Source: Silurus meridionalis
Lineage: Eukaryota > Chordata > Actinopteri > Siluriformes > Siluridae
NCBI RefSeq assembly: GCF_014805685.1
Contig: NC_060907.1
Location: 1,744,197 to 1,808,196, forward strand
DNA: 64,000 bases
Direction of reading: 5' to 3'
The notes beneath the pieces were generated by a model. It searched no databases. It was not told the DNA's origin and was given only the letters and a program-made list of their open reading frames with translations. Shown here piece by piece: positions 10,942 to 31,689 of this stretch. Position 1 is the stretch's first letter. Every line of letters starts with the position of its first letter. The position numbers were made by a program, and so were the translations under genes.

Positions 10942-11135
10942 CCTCAGGGAACTAGGGTTACATACGTAACCTAGAGACGTTCCCTTTCAGGAACTCGAGC
11001 TGCCTAGTGTGTGTCTGTCACCACAGCTAGAGAAAGACTGAGGGGCCAAGAGTGTGACTGCGGTCTAGGTTATAGAACCGCACAAAAGGCCATTGGGGTG
11101 GACCAACCCGCAGTGTTCTCGGGGGAACTCCAAAG
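10942..11135 (+). mobile_element. DIRS terminal region
   Basis: The ACATACGTAACC terminus is followed by GAACTCGAGCTGCCTAG. A further stretch (AGACTGAGGGGCCAAGAG, GGTGGACCAACCCGCAG) parallels DIRS sequence near 37,310-37,380. The right boundary is approximate. Confidence 0.65.
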
Positions 11136-12280
11136 CTACCCTAGGAAAACTATATAGATATGTTGCAGCCATCAAAAATGGCCATAATTTTCATTTAAAC
11201 TGTATATATGTTCAGTTTATTTTTATTTATTTTTTTTTTTGGGGGTTGTTAATAGAATATGGATTTATGAGACAACTGTGTTTTATCTCAGACAACAATC
11301 AGTGGGTACATACAAATTTACACAATTTCTGCTTAAGAGAATGATCCTGGACCCCTTCAAAATGCCACCCTCAATGCCTCCTTCACATCAGCCACAGAAT
11401 CAGAGGAACATTTCAGAACCAAATGGAATAAATACCAAATATTTAACAGCGATTTTGCAACCCTATCCAAAAATGTCACTTTATTGTATACATGGATGAT
11501 AATTAATTATTTAAATGTAAATCACTCCACATGAAGCCTATCACCATTTCAATTCATGATTCACTTGCTTATGTGCATCATCACACATGCACATGTACTG
11601 ACATCACCCAGTTTTTCTTAAAGGCCCCATATCTTAATCTCAACAAATAGACCAGTAGAGTCCAGTAGAGTACATGAACTAATGCTTTTAACTACCACCC
11701 AGTTATATTTAAAAACATTTATATAAAAGATTATCTTATGTACCACAAGTACATAAACTAAGAGAAGTACCACAAACTAAGAGGAAATGAAACCCACAAT
11801 TGAGAATACAGTTTACCAGTGGTTGGCCATCAGGGCCAGCAAGGCCTTCTCTGTTGGTCTAAATACTGGCAGAATCACTGACTTTTGTTTTAATATATTT
11901 GTTACATAAACATGTATTTAATTAATCCCATTAAGTTTCTTCATTTCCTAATTTTTCTGTCAGTTTTCTGCCCTGCATCCAGACATTTATGTTTATGTTT
12001 GAGTTTCTATCCAATCAGATTTTAGCTATCATGCGTTCCCAGAGTCAAATAAATCTGCCTTAAGGCCTTCACAATTATCTGAAAGTTAACAACATCTTTA
12101 ATAACAAGTTTCTTGCTTCAGTAATGTCATTCATTCTCACTGTATGAGCGCTCTGTTCTACTGCACTTCTCTATAATACTGTTGGTTTCTATAACCGTGA
12201 TGTCATACTGATGGTATTATGAGGAGTGTTTCAGGTAGGACACCACTGAAGGCCTTTGAAGGTGAAATGTACGGCCCACC
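11136..12280. other. Intergenic, upstream of the receptor gene
   Basis: AT-rich sequence with a poly-T run at 11,222-11,241. No conserved exon or repeat family was recognised. Confidence 0.5.
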
Positions 12281-12403
12281 CAGGCACTTCCTGAGGGGCT
12301 TGTAAACAAGACGTCACTGTTTCTTTCACTACACAAATAGACCCTGCACAGTCACCCAGGCAGAGACAGTGAGAGGTGGAAGATGACTAACACAACACTT
12401 AGA
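12281..12403 (+). promoter_or_regulatory. Proximal promoter / 5' UTR of the receptor gene
   Basis: This stretch is conserved with 23,350-23,475 and 30,835-30,960, which precede two other leader exons. Shared blocks are CAGGCACTT, ACACAAATAGAC, CTGCACAG and AGATGACTAACACA. ACTTCCT at 12,286 is an ETS/PU.1-type core in reverse; the paralogous promoters carry GAGGAAGT instead. No clear TATA box was seen. The transcription start is not determined. Confidence 0.55.
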
Positions 12404-20663
<8,260 letters not shown>

Positions 20664-20849
20664 GATGTAGATAAGATTTAAACCCTCTCACAGTGTTTAC
20701 TGGTTTCCCAGCAGGCATTTTTCTTGGCCTGTGGATTATTCATTTTCTGTATTGTAATTGGTAATTACATTATTATGCATAGACCGAATGTAAACCTCTT
20801 ATTGCAGAATTTACACTTTGTTTTTTTACAATTTGTTTCACCTCCTATG
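20664..20849 (+). other. 3' UTR of the receptor gene
   Basis: AT-rich sequence after the stop. No AATAAA occurs before the duplication boundary at 20,850, so the poly(A) site may lie inside the duplicated unit (AATAAA-type runs at about 21,116 and 21,133). Confidence 0.45.
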
Positions 20850-20971
20850 TAACTTTAAGTAAAATTTTATATAATTATAAATTGTGTATTGATTTTTCAA
20901 ATTGTATACATATGGACAAATCTGTGGATTTTCCTATATATGTTGCTATAATGATGAAAATGACAGTGATC

Positions 20972-21490
20972 TTGAAAGTATTCACAGCGCTTCACTTTTT
21001 CCACATCTTGTTACAGCTTTATTCCAAAAATGAATACAATTTATTATTTTACTGAGAATTTGTCAAGTAATACCCCATAATGACAATGTAAAATGTTCTT
21101 TGCAAATTTATTACAAATAAAAAAAAATTGAAATAAAGAACATGTACAGTACATAAGTATTCATAGCCTTTGTTCAGTACTTTGTTGAAGCTCATTTGGT
21201 ACAAATTACAGCCTCAAGTCTTTTTCAGTATGATGCTATATGCTGCCACCACCATGCTTTACTGTAGGGATGGTATTGGCCAGGTGATAAGCAGTGCCTG
21301 GTTTTCCTACAGACATCTTTGTTTCATCAGACTAGAGAATTTCGTTTCTCATGGTCTGAAAATCCTTCAGGTGCCTTTTGGCAAACTCCAAGCAGGCTGT
21401 CATGTGCCTTATATTAAAGAGTGGTTTCCGTCTGGCCACTATATCATACACCATTATTGGTGAGTGCAGGTGCATTGTGCACAGTGTGCA
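20972..21490 (-). mobile_element. Degenerate Tc1-like transposon (unit 1)
   Basis: It opens with a Tc1-like end (TTGAAAGTATTCACAGCGCT, CACTTTTTCCACATCTTG). It then reads as an eroded transposase on the minus strand; CCACCACCATGCTTTACTGTA, CATCAGACTAGAGAATTTCG and TGCCTTTTGGCAAACTCCAA-type blocks match the DDE region of fish Tc1. The copy in unit 2 is at 28,460-28,975. Confidence 0.8.
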
Positions 21491-21740
21491 AAAAATCATC
21501 CAGAGAAGATGTGCAGGTGCACCATGCACTGTGCAGAATTCAGTCAGAAGTCATGTATGGAACATATTAGAAAATGTCAGACACAGATATTGATACACAT
21601 CTGCTGCCTATGTGGGTAAACACCTTGGTTATGTGAAGAAAACAGAGAGACCGCATGACATCTTGCATAATACGGTGCATAAAGTTCACTTATGAAATTT
21701 AGCTTATGTCAGCTTCAGCTATTAGTAGTATAGGCTAAAA

Positions 21741-22085
21741 TCTTCTACTTCTTCTTCCTCTTTCGGCTGCTCCCATTAGGAGTCTCCATGGCGGATCATA
21801 AGTCTCCATACCGCCCTGTCCTTTACATCTGCCTCTTTCACGCCAACCACCTGCATTTCTTCCCTCACCACATCCATAAACCTCCCCCTTGGTCTTCCTC
21901 TTTACCTCCTTCCTGGTGGCTACATCTTCAGAATTCTCCTACTGATATACTCCATGTCCCTCCTCTGCACATGTCCAAACCATCTCAATCGATCCTTCCT
22001 CACCTTGTCTCCAAAACATCCTACATGTGCTGTCACTCTAATTAACTCGTTTCTAATCCTGTCTATCGTCATCGTTCATTGACTC
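21741..22085 (-). pseudogene. RTE-type LINE, C-terminal fragment (unit 1)
   Basis: The minus frame gives GRPRGRFMDVVREEMQVVGV preceded by a YVGRRVLKM-like stretch and followed by WRLMIRHGD. This is the C-terminus of fish RTE ORF2. It is in the opposite orientation to the RTE at 24,195. Copy in unit 2 at 29,226-29,570. Confidence 0.75.
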
Positions 22086-22699
22086 ATAGATTTTTTCCCA
22101 CTTCAGCTGTAAATAGACAGCACCTGGTCACTGGGAGGAGGGGTGGTCTTGCTTGCCTCCATCATTGTTCTGCATCTTAAATTGGGCATAGAAGTCATCC
22201 AGCGCATCTAGGAGGGAGGCGCCACGGTCACAAGCAGGCGAAGTTGTCTTAGTAGTTTGTGATCCTCCCTAAATACAGCAGCAAATATTGAAGGGACTAA
22301 CAACCAGTGTGGACTTTGCTCATCCATTCATACATCAGTAGTGGATGGCAGACCTGCTGAACATGAATTGCTATAAATGACTCAGCATTATGCTTTACCA
22401 CCTAAATTTAGGAAGCTAAATTGCAAGACTCTTTTGGATGTTTATGCATTGTTTGTTCTGCATGACTTTATTAAATGTACCTTTGGAAGTCACCTCCTAG
22501 GTCACGACCTTGGATTTGCAGTATAGATGCTTTGCACATTGCATGAGTGTCAACATTACAGTCCAACCTCATTCCCAATTAGCCTAGCTGGGTGAAATGT
22601 TACATATACGTATGTTACATCATAAAGATGGTGTGTGCTTTTTGAGCATCGCATTCCATATTTAGTCGCAATATGCTTTTATAATTCTGTGTAATACAC
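22086..22699. other. Non-coding, nothing recognised
   Basis: No supported exon or repeat family. The same text lies in unit 2 at about 29,571-30,184. Confidence 0.5.
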
Positions 22700-22985
22700 A
22701 GTAGGTTTACTGGCTGCACAATTTTGTGTTATGTGCATTTGTCCTACACTGTCTTGTGTTGTCTTTTGCACTGTCTTGTGTTGCACTGTTTGCACCAGGT
22801 TGCACACGATGCACTTTATGTGGTGAGGACACTTACATTAATACTTACCTCTGTTATTTACTGTTATGTAGCTTTGTGTTGTTAAATGTAGCACCAGGGT
22901 TCTGGAGGAACGTTGTCTTATTTCACTGTGTACAGCGTCAGATATATATGGTTGAAATGACAATACAAGCTTCTTGAATTGACCT
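22700..22985 (+). mobile_element. LINE 3' end (non-coding tail)
   Basis: Blocks such as TTGCACTGTTTGCACCAGG, TCTGGAGGAACGTTG and TATATATGGTTGAAATGACA are typical of the 3' end of a fish LINE. A shorter related block at 23,255-23,345 lies about 130 bp upstream of the leader exon. Confidence 0.55.
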
Positions 22986-23345
22986 GATAATTTTCTCCAA
23001 TTTTCTGGGAAGATGTTCCACTAAATTTAAAGTGTGCTTATGGATATTTGTGTTCATCAGCCACAAGGGTGTTGGTAAAGGCAGGTACTGATGTAGGTGA
23101 GAAGACCTGGGGTGCAGTCAGCATTCACATTCATCCTAAAGGTGTTCAGTAGGGTTGAGGTCAGTTCTCTATAGCAGGCCACTCAAGATCTTTCTGTCCA
23201 AACCATGTAAACCATATCTGACCATATCTGAAGCTGACTTTGTGCACAGGGCCACATGCTGGAGCAGGTTTCTGGAGGAACGTTGGCTCATTTTACTGTG
23301 TACAGCGTAAGATATATATGGTAAAAATGACAATAAAAGCTTCCT

Positions 23346-23475
23346 GATTCAGGCACTTTCTAAGGGGCTTTGCAGAGAAAATGTTGCTGCCTCTTTAATT
23401 ACACAAATAGACACTGCACAGCCACCAAGACAGAGAACTGAGGAAGTGGCAGATGACTAACACAGCACTTGAAGA
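23346..23475 (+). promoter_or_regulatory. Promoter of leader exon, unit 1
   Basis: Homologous to 12,281-12,403. It contains GAGGAAGT at 23,440-23,447, a PU.1/ETS-type site common in myeloid promoters. The identical region in unit 2 is 30,831-30,960. The LINE tail ends where the conservation begins. Confidence 0.5.
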
Positions 23476-23515
23476 ATGAAGATCCTACTGATTTTCAAAT
23501 TTTGCCTGATTATAG
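23476..23515 (+). CDS. Leader (signal peptide) exon, unit 1
   Basis: 40 bp ending in a GT donor (GTAAGT). It encodes MKILLIFKFCLII plus one base, the same length and phase as the leader of the complete gene (12,404-12,443). The upstream ATG at 23,453 runs into a TGA after eight codons, so this ATG must be the start. No Ig exon follows in the unit; the nearest is at 35,708. Confidence 0.75.
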
Positions 23516-24194
23516 GTAAGTTACAACATATTTATCATCAACATTAAAACTTTGCACTGATGAACTTTTATAGCTGGACAGAAGAGCTTTTATTGTGAGG
23601 TTTCAGGGTACAAAAATGATCTACAGGCTGCTTTCTTTAGTTATTTTCAAAACACAAAGAGGAAGTTATATTAAAACTGCATCAAGAATGTACATGTTCA
23701 AGTGAATTATACAGTAGAATATTTTCCCACCTCTACTTATGTTAATTGTTACATTCACTTAGGGGGGTTTTTGTATCAGTGTAGAGGGTGAGAAACTGAC
23801 CATAAATTTACATTATGTGTTTAAAGGTCAGGGCTAATGCTTTATCAGAGCAGTCAGTCTGCAGTTTCATCATGTGCAAGATTATAAATTACTATAGTGT
23901 AAATGCAAAAAAAGTGTGTGCATGCATACATTTTGCAGTGCACAATGTAAACATGGTAGACATACATGTGCTAAGTGATGCAGAGGTAGATTGGGTCCAT
24001 TTTATTATTGTATTTCTACAAGGGTGAATGTGCAAAGAATGCAGAAGTAGTCTATCGCCATGTTTACATGTGCACTTTTTGTCATTCCGAAAAATCATTC
24101 GATTGAAAGATTCGGTGGAGTGTTCACATGAGCTGTAACGGCAGTTCAGATAAGTACGTCTTTATTTGTTTCCCGAAGGTAATTTGTTGGCAGC

Positions 24195-26580
24195 ATACAA
24201 GAATATCAAAACCTAGCCTTTAGGGTTGCATTCTTAGTGCCGGTCTCAAGGTCGGATAAATGGGAGGGTTGTGTTATAAAGGGCATCCAGCATAAAACAT
24301 GTGCCAAATCAAATATACGGATCAGAAATCAGAATTTCATACCGGACCATTACATGTATCGTTAGCCAGCAGGGTACCAGTGGAAATTGCGCTACTGCTG
24401 GCCGAAGGAGGAGAAGGATAGGAGGAAGATGTCTACAAAGACAGCAGGGAAAGGAGAAGTGGAGGAGAGTGGAGGTTCGGGTTGGTACTTTATATGTTGG
24501 TACTATGACTGGTAAAGGGAGAGAGCGAGCTGATATGATGGAAAAGGGGAAAAGTAGATATGTTATGTTCAGGAGACCAAGAGGAAAGGGAGTAAGGCCA
24601 GAAACATTGGAGGTGGATTTTAAACTGTTCTATCATGGTGTGAATGTAAAGAGAAATGATGTAGGGGTGATTCTGAAGGAAGAGTACAGTAAGAGTGTAG
24701 TGGAGGTGAAGAGAGTTTCTGATAGGGTGATGAACATGAAACTGGAATTTGAAGAGGTGATTTCATCAGTGCTTATGCTCCACAAGGTGAAGGAAACAGA
24801 GGTGATGAGGAGGTGATGGGTAAGTATGGTCTTAAGGAGAGAAATGTGGAAGGGCAGATGGTGGTAGATTTTGCTAAAAGGATGGAAATGGCAATGGTAA
24901 ATACTTATTTTAAGAAGAAGGAGGATCATAGGGTGACATAAGAGTGGAGGAAGGTGCACACAGGTGAACAGTGTTTTATGTAGGAGATGCAACCTGAAGG
25001 AGATTGGAGACTGTAAGGTGTTGGCAGGGGACAGTGTAGATAGACAGCATCGGATGGTGGTCTGTAGGATGGTTTTGGAAGTAAAGAAGAAGAGGAGGAG
25101 AGTGAGGACTAAAGAATAATAAGATGGTGGAAATTGAAGGAGGAAGACTGTAGTGTGAGGTTTAGGGAAGAGGTCAGACAGGGGCTTGGTGGTGGTGAAG
25201 AGGTGCTGGATGATCGGGCAACTACTGCAAAATTGACAAGGGAGACAGCTAGAAAGGTACTTGGTGTGACATCTGGAAATAGAAAGAAAGACAGAAACGT
25301 TGGTGGAATGAGGAAGTGTAGGAGAGCATAATGAGGTTGGAAAACAGAATTTTGATCGACAGATAGATGAGAAAAATAGGCAGGAGTACAAGGTGATGAG
25401 ACAGCAGGTGAAGAGGGATGTATGCAAGCCAAGGAAAAGGCATAAGAGAAGGTGTAGGAGAAGTTGGACACGAAGGAAGGAGAAAAGGGTTTATACCGAG
25501 CAATAAAGAATGGAGATAGTAATGTGTTGACTAGTGAGGAGAGTGTGTTGAGAAGAGAGAATATTTTGAGGAGCTGATAAACAAGGAAAATGAGAAAGAA
25601 AGGAGGTTGGATGGTGTGGAGATGGTAAAGCAGAAAGTGGATAGGATTAGTAAGGAGCAAGTAAAAGCAGCATTTAGGAGGATGAAGAGTGGAAAGTTGT
25701 TAGGACCAGATGACATACTAGTAGAAGCGTGATGTTTGAGAGAGATGCAGTGGAGGTTCAAACCAGGTAGCATACCAAGATTTTGGAAGGTGAGAGGATG
25801 CCTGATGAATGGAGAAGGAGTGCGCTGGTACCGATCTTTAAGTATAAGGGAGATGTGCAGACCTGTAGTAACAAGGAAGTACAAGGGAATAAAGTTGATC
25901 AGTCGCACCATGAAGTTATAGGAAAGAGTAGTGGAAGCCAGGCTGAGAGAAAAGGTGACCATATGTGAGCAATAGTATCGATTCATGCCGAGGAAGAGCC
26001 TAACCCCAACCCTAACCCGTCTCGCATTATTTGCTTTGAGAATGTAGATGGAGAAGTATAGAGAAGGTCAGAAGGAGTTGCATTGTGGGTTTTTGTAGAT
26101 TTAGAAAAAGGGTACGACTGGGTGGAGAGAGAAGTTGTGGTACTGTATGAGGAAGTGTGTGGTGTGTCATAAGTATGTGAGGGTGGTGCAGGACATGTAT
26201 GAGGACAGTATGACAGCAGTGAGGTGTGCAGTAGGAACGACAGACTGGTTTAGGGTGGAGGTTGGACTGCATCAAGGATTGGCTCTGAGCCCTTTCCTAT
26301 TTGCAGTGGTGATGGACAGGTTGACGGATGAGGTCAGACAGGAGTCTGCGAGAAAGTATGTTAGAGAAGTAAAGAAAAGAGTGCAGGCAGGGTGGAGTGG
26401 GTGGAGAAGAGTGACAGGAGTGATTTCTGATAGTAGGGTATCTGCAAGAATGAAAGGGAAAGTTTATAGGACTGTGGTGAGACCTGCGATGTTGTATGGA
26501 TTAGAGACAGTGGCATTGAGTAAAAGACAGGAGGTGGAGCTGGAGTTAGCAGAGCTGAACATGCACATGAAAGTTTTATC
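24195..26580 (+). pseudogene. RTE-type LINE, degraded (unit 1)
   Basis: The 5' leader has the familiar fish RTE text (GGCATCCAGCATAAAACATG, CCAAATCAAATATACGGATC). Then come endonuclease pieces in shifting frames (FKLFYHGVNVKRNDVGVILK, VVEVKRVSDRVMNMKLEFEE), a linker, and RT pieces including VEVGLHQGLALSPFLFAVVM and KVYRTVVRPAMLYGLETVAL. Many frameshifts. It ends at about 26,575, where minus-strand LINE sequence begins. Confidence 0.85.
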
Positions 26581-27635
26581 CACATTAAATGTCCTTAGTT
26601 TCTGCAAACAATATAGTCTTTTCTGCCCCTCTTACACAAATCAACAGTATTTAGAGTACAATTTATTATCCAGGCCAGTACCCAAATATTTGTACATTTC
26701 AACATTCTCAATACCCACTCCATAAATGCATGTTTGCTGAATAGATTTCCTCTAAGAGTTAAAATCAAGTCATCTTCTTGGATGGACATTACATTAAAAA
26801 AAGCATTCTGACACTGAATAATAAAATATTCACCCCAGGACCATGTACAGAGTCCTCCTTACTTTGTAAACTAACAATTATCAGCATTTTTTTTAACTAC
26901 TCTTACAATCATTTGTGTACAAAATAAATAACAAAGGAGAAAGGACACCTTGTGGTGACCCAGTAAATGACACCAATCATTCAGTCATTTACCTTAACTC
27001 TCTGTGTTCTCTGTACAAGGGCAGCTAAAACCTATCCAAGTGCTGAAGTATTAAGTGTAAAAGAGTTACTACTGCATCCTCTACACCTCACTTAGACCTA
27101 TATGCAAATTTAATTGTTTCTAGAGATCTCTGAATGATTGCATAATTTCTCTCTTTACTATTTTTTTTTAATAATTCATAACTACAAGTGTAAGTGTCAC
27201 AGGTCTAAAGTCATCTAGTGTCTATACAGAAAAAAATGTGCATGGAATCACTGTAGACTGCTTTTAATGTGCAGGTATGTTTTATTGTTGAAGAGACAGA
27301 GCAAAAATATTATAAAATATTAGTCATAATTGATCGACTATATTCTGAAGAGATCTATCCTTTATATTATCGGGCCCAGGTGCCTTCCTGAATTTACATT
27401 GTTTAAAGTCTGTTCACATCACCCACATTAAAAACACAATCATGCTCTCGGCTTATTCTACATTCATTTTTCAAACCCTCGATTATTGGAATCAAATAGT
27501 AAATAAAAATTATCAAAGGCCTGTGACAAAACTGCATCTGAACTGAATCCATTAAACAAATTTTATTATTCCTATTCTTACTATCCTGACCTGTTATTAA
27601 GTGCATCCCTCCCAAACGAAATGTCTCTAAGTTAC
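26580..27635 (-). pseudogene. LINE RT fragment, minus strand (unit 1)
   Basis: The minus strand yields CKFRKAPGPDN (about 27,365-27,400), FTGSPQGVLSPLLFILYTND (about 26,920-26,975) and an ENVEMYKYLG block near 26,690. This is the RT order of a non-LTR element. Its upstream linker part lies beyond a DIRS insertion; see 34,850-35,260. Copy in unit 2 at about 32,953-34,010. Confidence 0.75.
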
Positions 27636-28337
27636 ATATGTAACCCTGGTTCCCAAAGGGAATGAGACCCTGCGTCAACAATGCTTCGCGAACAATTATG
27701 CGTGACCACACTCTAAATCATATGTGTAATCTGTCCAACGGAAGCGCATGATGTCACTGGCGGTGTGACGTAGTAAGCTACCAAAGCACATGTGGTGAGA
27801 GGGAAGGAAGTGCTCACAGCGATGCAGGCAGTGTAGCCCTGAGATGCAGCGTCTCGTTCCCTTGGTGATCCAGGGCTAAATACGTTACTTAGAAACGTTT
27901 CCCTGTAGGGTTTCCCATCGAGCTGCATTAACATTGCCTTGGGAATAAGAGTACAACACTGCCAAACTGATGAATACCTGCCTAGCATGGATGGGCACAG
28001 CTAGGTTGAAGGACTAAGGGGCCAGGAGTGGCACTAAGGTCAAGGCTGTAAGACTGAACCTCACAATGAGACCTTGTACCTGGCTGGGGTTGCACCCGCC
28101 AAGCAAACCTGTTAGAGCGGAAAGGGAGAAATTGCTGGAAAGCCGCAGTCTTTTGGCCTCCTGGAATCTGTCAACGACATCATTGCCGAACAGGCCAGTT
28201 GGCATGACATCCAGGAAAAGGCTCTGTGCCTGTCACTGAGATCAGAGAGAGTCAACCACAAGTGCACTTAACAACATCTTGAATCACTACCTCCAAAAGT
28301 TCCTTAAACTGGTTTAGCTGCCGAGTCAAGTCCACAG
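27636..28337 (-). mobile_element. DIRS fragment with ORF1 C-terminus (unit 1)
   Basis: It starts with the DIRS terminus (TCTCTAAGTTACATATGTAA) and a region with AATGAGACCCTGCGTC. The minus frame at 28,014-28,205 reads MPTGLFGNDVVDRFQEAKRL, the ORF1 C-terminal block. It is truncated by the duplication joint at 28,337. In unit 2 the element continues to about 34,850. Confidence 0.8.
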
Positions 28338-28459
28338 TAACTTTAAGTAAAATTTTATATAATTATAAATTGTGTATTGATTTTTCAAATTGTATACATA
28401 TGGACAAATCTGTGGATTTTCCTATATATGTTGCTATAATGATGAAAATGACAGTGATC

Positions 28460-28975
28460 TTGAAAGTATTCACAGCGCTTCACTTTTTCCACATCTTGTT
28501 ACAGCTTTATTCCAAAAATGAATACAATTTATTATTTTACTGAGAATTTGTCAAGTAATACCCCATAATGACAATGTAAAATGTTCTTTGCAAATTTATT
28601 ACAAATAAAAAAAAATTGAAATAAAGAACATGTACAGTACATAAGTATTCATAGCCTTTGTTCAGTACTTTGTTGAAGCTCATTTGGTACAAATTACAGC
28701 CTCAAGTCTTTTTCAGTATGATGCTATATGCTGCCACCACCATGCTTTACTGTAGGGATGGTATTGGCCAGGTGATAAGCAGTGCCTGGTTTTCCTACAG
28801 ACATCTTTGTTTCATCAGACTAGAGAATTTCGTTTCTCATGGTCTGAAAATCCTTCAGGTGCCTTTTGGCAAACTCCAAGCAGGCTGTCATGTGCCTTAT
28901 ATTAAAGAGTGGTTTCCGTCTGGCCACTATATCATACACCATTATTGGTGAGTGCAGGTGCATTGTGCACAGTGT
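28460..28975 (-). mobile_element. Degenerate Tc1-like transposon (unit 2)
   Basis: Copy of the remnant at 20,972-21,490, with the same transposase-like blocks on the minus strand. Confidence 0.78.
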
Positions 28976-30960
28976 GCAAAAATCATCCAGAGAAGATGCA
29001 GGTGCACCATGCACTGTGCAGAATTCAGTCAGAAGTCATGTATGGAACATATTAGAAAATGTCAGACACAGATATTGATACACATCTGCTGCCTATGTGG
29101 GTAAACACCTTGGTTATGTGAAGAAAACAGAGAGACCGCATGACATCTTGCATAATACGGTGCATAAAGTTCACTTATGAAATTTAGCTTATGTCAGCTT
29201 CAGCTATTAGTAGTATAGGCTAAAATCTTCTACTTCTTCTTCCTCTTTCGGCTGCTCCCATTAGGAGTCTCCATGGCGGATCATAAGTCTCCATACCGCC
29301 CTGTCCTTTACATCTGCCTCTTTCACGCCAACCACCTGCATTTCTTCCCTCACCACATCCATAAACCTCCCCCTTGGTCTTCCTCTTTACCTCCTTCCTG
29401 GTGGCTACATCTTCAGAATTCTCCTACTGATATACTCCATGTCCCTCCTCTGCACATGTCCAAACCATCTCAATCGATCCTTCCTCACCTTGTCTCCAAA
29501 ACATCCTACATGTGCTGTCACTCTAATTAACTCGTTTCTAATCCTGTCTATCGTCATCGTTCATTGACTCATAGATTTTTTCCCACTTCAGCTGTAAATA
29601 GACAGCACCTGGTCACTGGGAGGAGGGGTGGTCTTGCTTGCCTCCATCATTGTTCTGCATCTTAAATTGGGCATAGAAGTCATCCAGCGCATCTAGGAGG
29701 GAGGCGTCACGGTCACAAGCAGGCGAAGTTGTCTTAGTAGTTTGTGATCCTCCCTAAATACAGCAGCAAATATTGAAGGGACTAACAACCAGTGTGGACT
29801 TTGCTCATCCATTCATACATCAGTAGTGGATGGCAGACCTGCTGAACATGAATTGCTATAAATGACTCAGCATTATGCTTTACCACCTAAATTTAGGAAG
29901 CTAAATTGCAAGACTCTTTTGGATGTTTATGCATTGTTTGTTCTGCATGACTTTATTAAATGTACCTTTGGAAGTCACCTCCTAGGTCACGACCTTGGAT
30001 TTGCAGTATAGATGCTTTGCACATTGCATGAGTGTCAACATTACAGTCCAACCTCATTCCCAATTAGCCTAGCTGGGTGAAATGTTACATATACGTATGT
30101 TACATCATAAAGATGGTGTGTGCTTTTTGAGCATCGCATTCCATATTTAGTCGCAATATGCTTTTATAATTCTGTGTAATACACAGTAGGTTTACTGGCT
30201 GCACAATTTTGTGTTATGTGCATTTGTCCTACACTGTCTTGTGTTGTCTTTTGCACTGTCTTGTGTTGCACTGTTTGCACCAGGTTGCACACGATGCACT
30301 TTATGTGGTGAGGACACTTACATTAATACTTACCTCTGTTATTTACTGTTATGTAGCTTTGTGTTGTTAAATGTAGCACCAGGGTTCTGGAGGAACGTTG
30401 TCTTATTTCACTGTGTACAGCGTCAGATATATATGGTTGAAATGACAATACAAGCTTCTTGAATTGACCTGATAATTTTCTCCAATTTTCTGGGAAGATG
30501 TTCCACTAAATTTAAAGTGTGCTTATGGATATTTGTGTTCATCAGCCACAAGGGTGTTGGTAAAGGCAGGTACTGATGTAGGTGAGAAGACCTGGGGTGC
30601 AGTCAGCATTCACATTCATCCTAAAGGTGTTCAGTAGGGTTGAGGTCAGTTCTCTATAGCAGGCCACTCAAGATCTTTCTGTCCAAACCATGTAAACCAT
30701 ATCTGACCATATCTGAAGCTGACTTTGTGCACAGGGCCACATGCTGGAGCAGGTTTCTGGAGGAACGTTGGCTCATTTTACTGTGTACAGCGTAAGATAT
30801 ATATGGTAAAAATGACAATAAAAGCTTCCTGATTCAGGCACTTTCTAAGGGGCTTTGCAGAGAAAATGTTGCTGCCTCTTTAATTACACAAATAGACACT
30901 GCACAGCCACCAAGACAGAGAACTGAGGAAGTGGCAGATGACTAACACAGCACTTGAAGA

Positions 30961-31000
30961 ATGAAGATCCTACTGATTTTCAAATTTTGCCTGATTATAG
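30961..31000 (+). CDS. Leader (signal peptide) exon, unit 2
   Basis: Identical to 23,476-23,515: MKILLIFKFCLII, phase-1 donor. It is the leader closest to the Ig exon array (4.7 kb to the acceptor at 35,708), so it is the most likely first exon of a second receptor transcript. The promoter with GAGGAAGT is at 30,831-30,960. Confidence 0.72.
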
Positions 31001-31689
31001 GTAAGTTACAACATATTTATCATCAACATTAAAACTTTGCACTGATGAACTTTTATAGCTGGACAGAAGAGCTTTTATTGTGAGGTTTCAGGGTACAAAA
31101 ATGATCTACAGGCTGCTTTCTTTAGTTATTTTCAAAACACAAAGAGGAAGTTATATTAAAACTGCATCAAGAATGTACATGTTCAAGTGAATTATACAGT
31201 AGAATATTTTCCCACCTCTACTTATGTTAATTGTTACATTCACTTAGGGGGGTTTTTGTATCAGTGTAGAGGGTGAGAAACTGACCATAAATTTACATTA
31301 TGTGTTTAAAGGTCAGGGCTAATGCTTTATCAGAGCAGTCAGTCTGCAGTTTCATCATGTGCAAGATTATAAATTACTATAGTGTAAATGCAAAAAAAGT
31401 GTGTGCATGCATACATTTTGCAGTGCACAATGTAAACATGGTAGACATACATGTGCTAAGTGATGCAGAGGTAGATTGGGTCCATTTTATTATTGTATTT
31501 CTACAAGGGTGAATGTGCAAAGAATGCAGAAGTAGTCTATCGCCATGTTTACATGTGCACTTTTTTTCATTCCAAAAAAAATCATTCCGATTGAAAGATT
31601 CGGTGGAGTGTTCACATGAGCTGTAACGGCAGTTCAGATAAGTACGTCTTTATTTGTTTCCCGAAGGTAATTTGTTGGCAGCATACAAG

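Larger units (their letters stand above)
20850..28337 (+). repeat. 7.49-kb tandem duplication, unit 1
   Basis: It starts TAACTTTAAGTAAAATTTTA and ends in GTCAAGTCCACAG, where unit 2 begins with the same start. Offset to unit 2 is 7,488 bp at the left end. Content: Tc1 and RTE remnants, LINE tails, one leader exon, an RTE LINE, a minus-strand LINE RT fragment and DIRS ORF1. Confidence 0.95.

Noticed and set aside
12383..12403. Upstream in-frame ATG as start of the complete receptor
   Set aside because: The equivalent ATG in both paralogous leaders runs into a stop, and the downstream ATG gives a normal signal peptide.
24633..25427. 264-codon minus-strand open frame
   Set aside because: Low-complexity Ser/Leu/Pro/Phe composition opposite the purine-rich RTE LINE. 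It is a strand shadow and breaks in unit 2.
25109..25660. 183-codon minus-strand open frame
   Set aside because: Same reason: shadow of the plus-strand RTE linker with biased composition, absent from the duplicate unit.
25997..26025. CCTAACCC-like text, possible interstitial telomeric repeat
   Set aside because: Only about three imperfect units, inside RTE sequence; too short to call.
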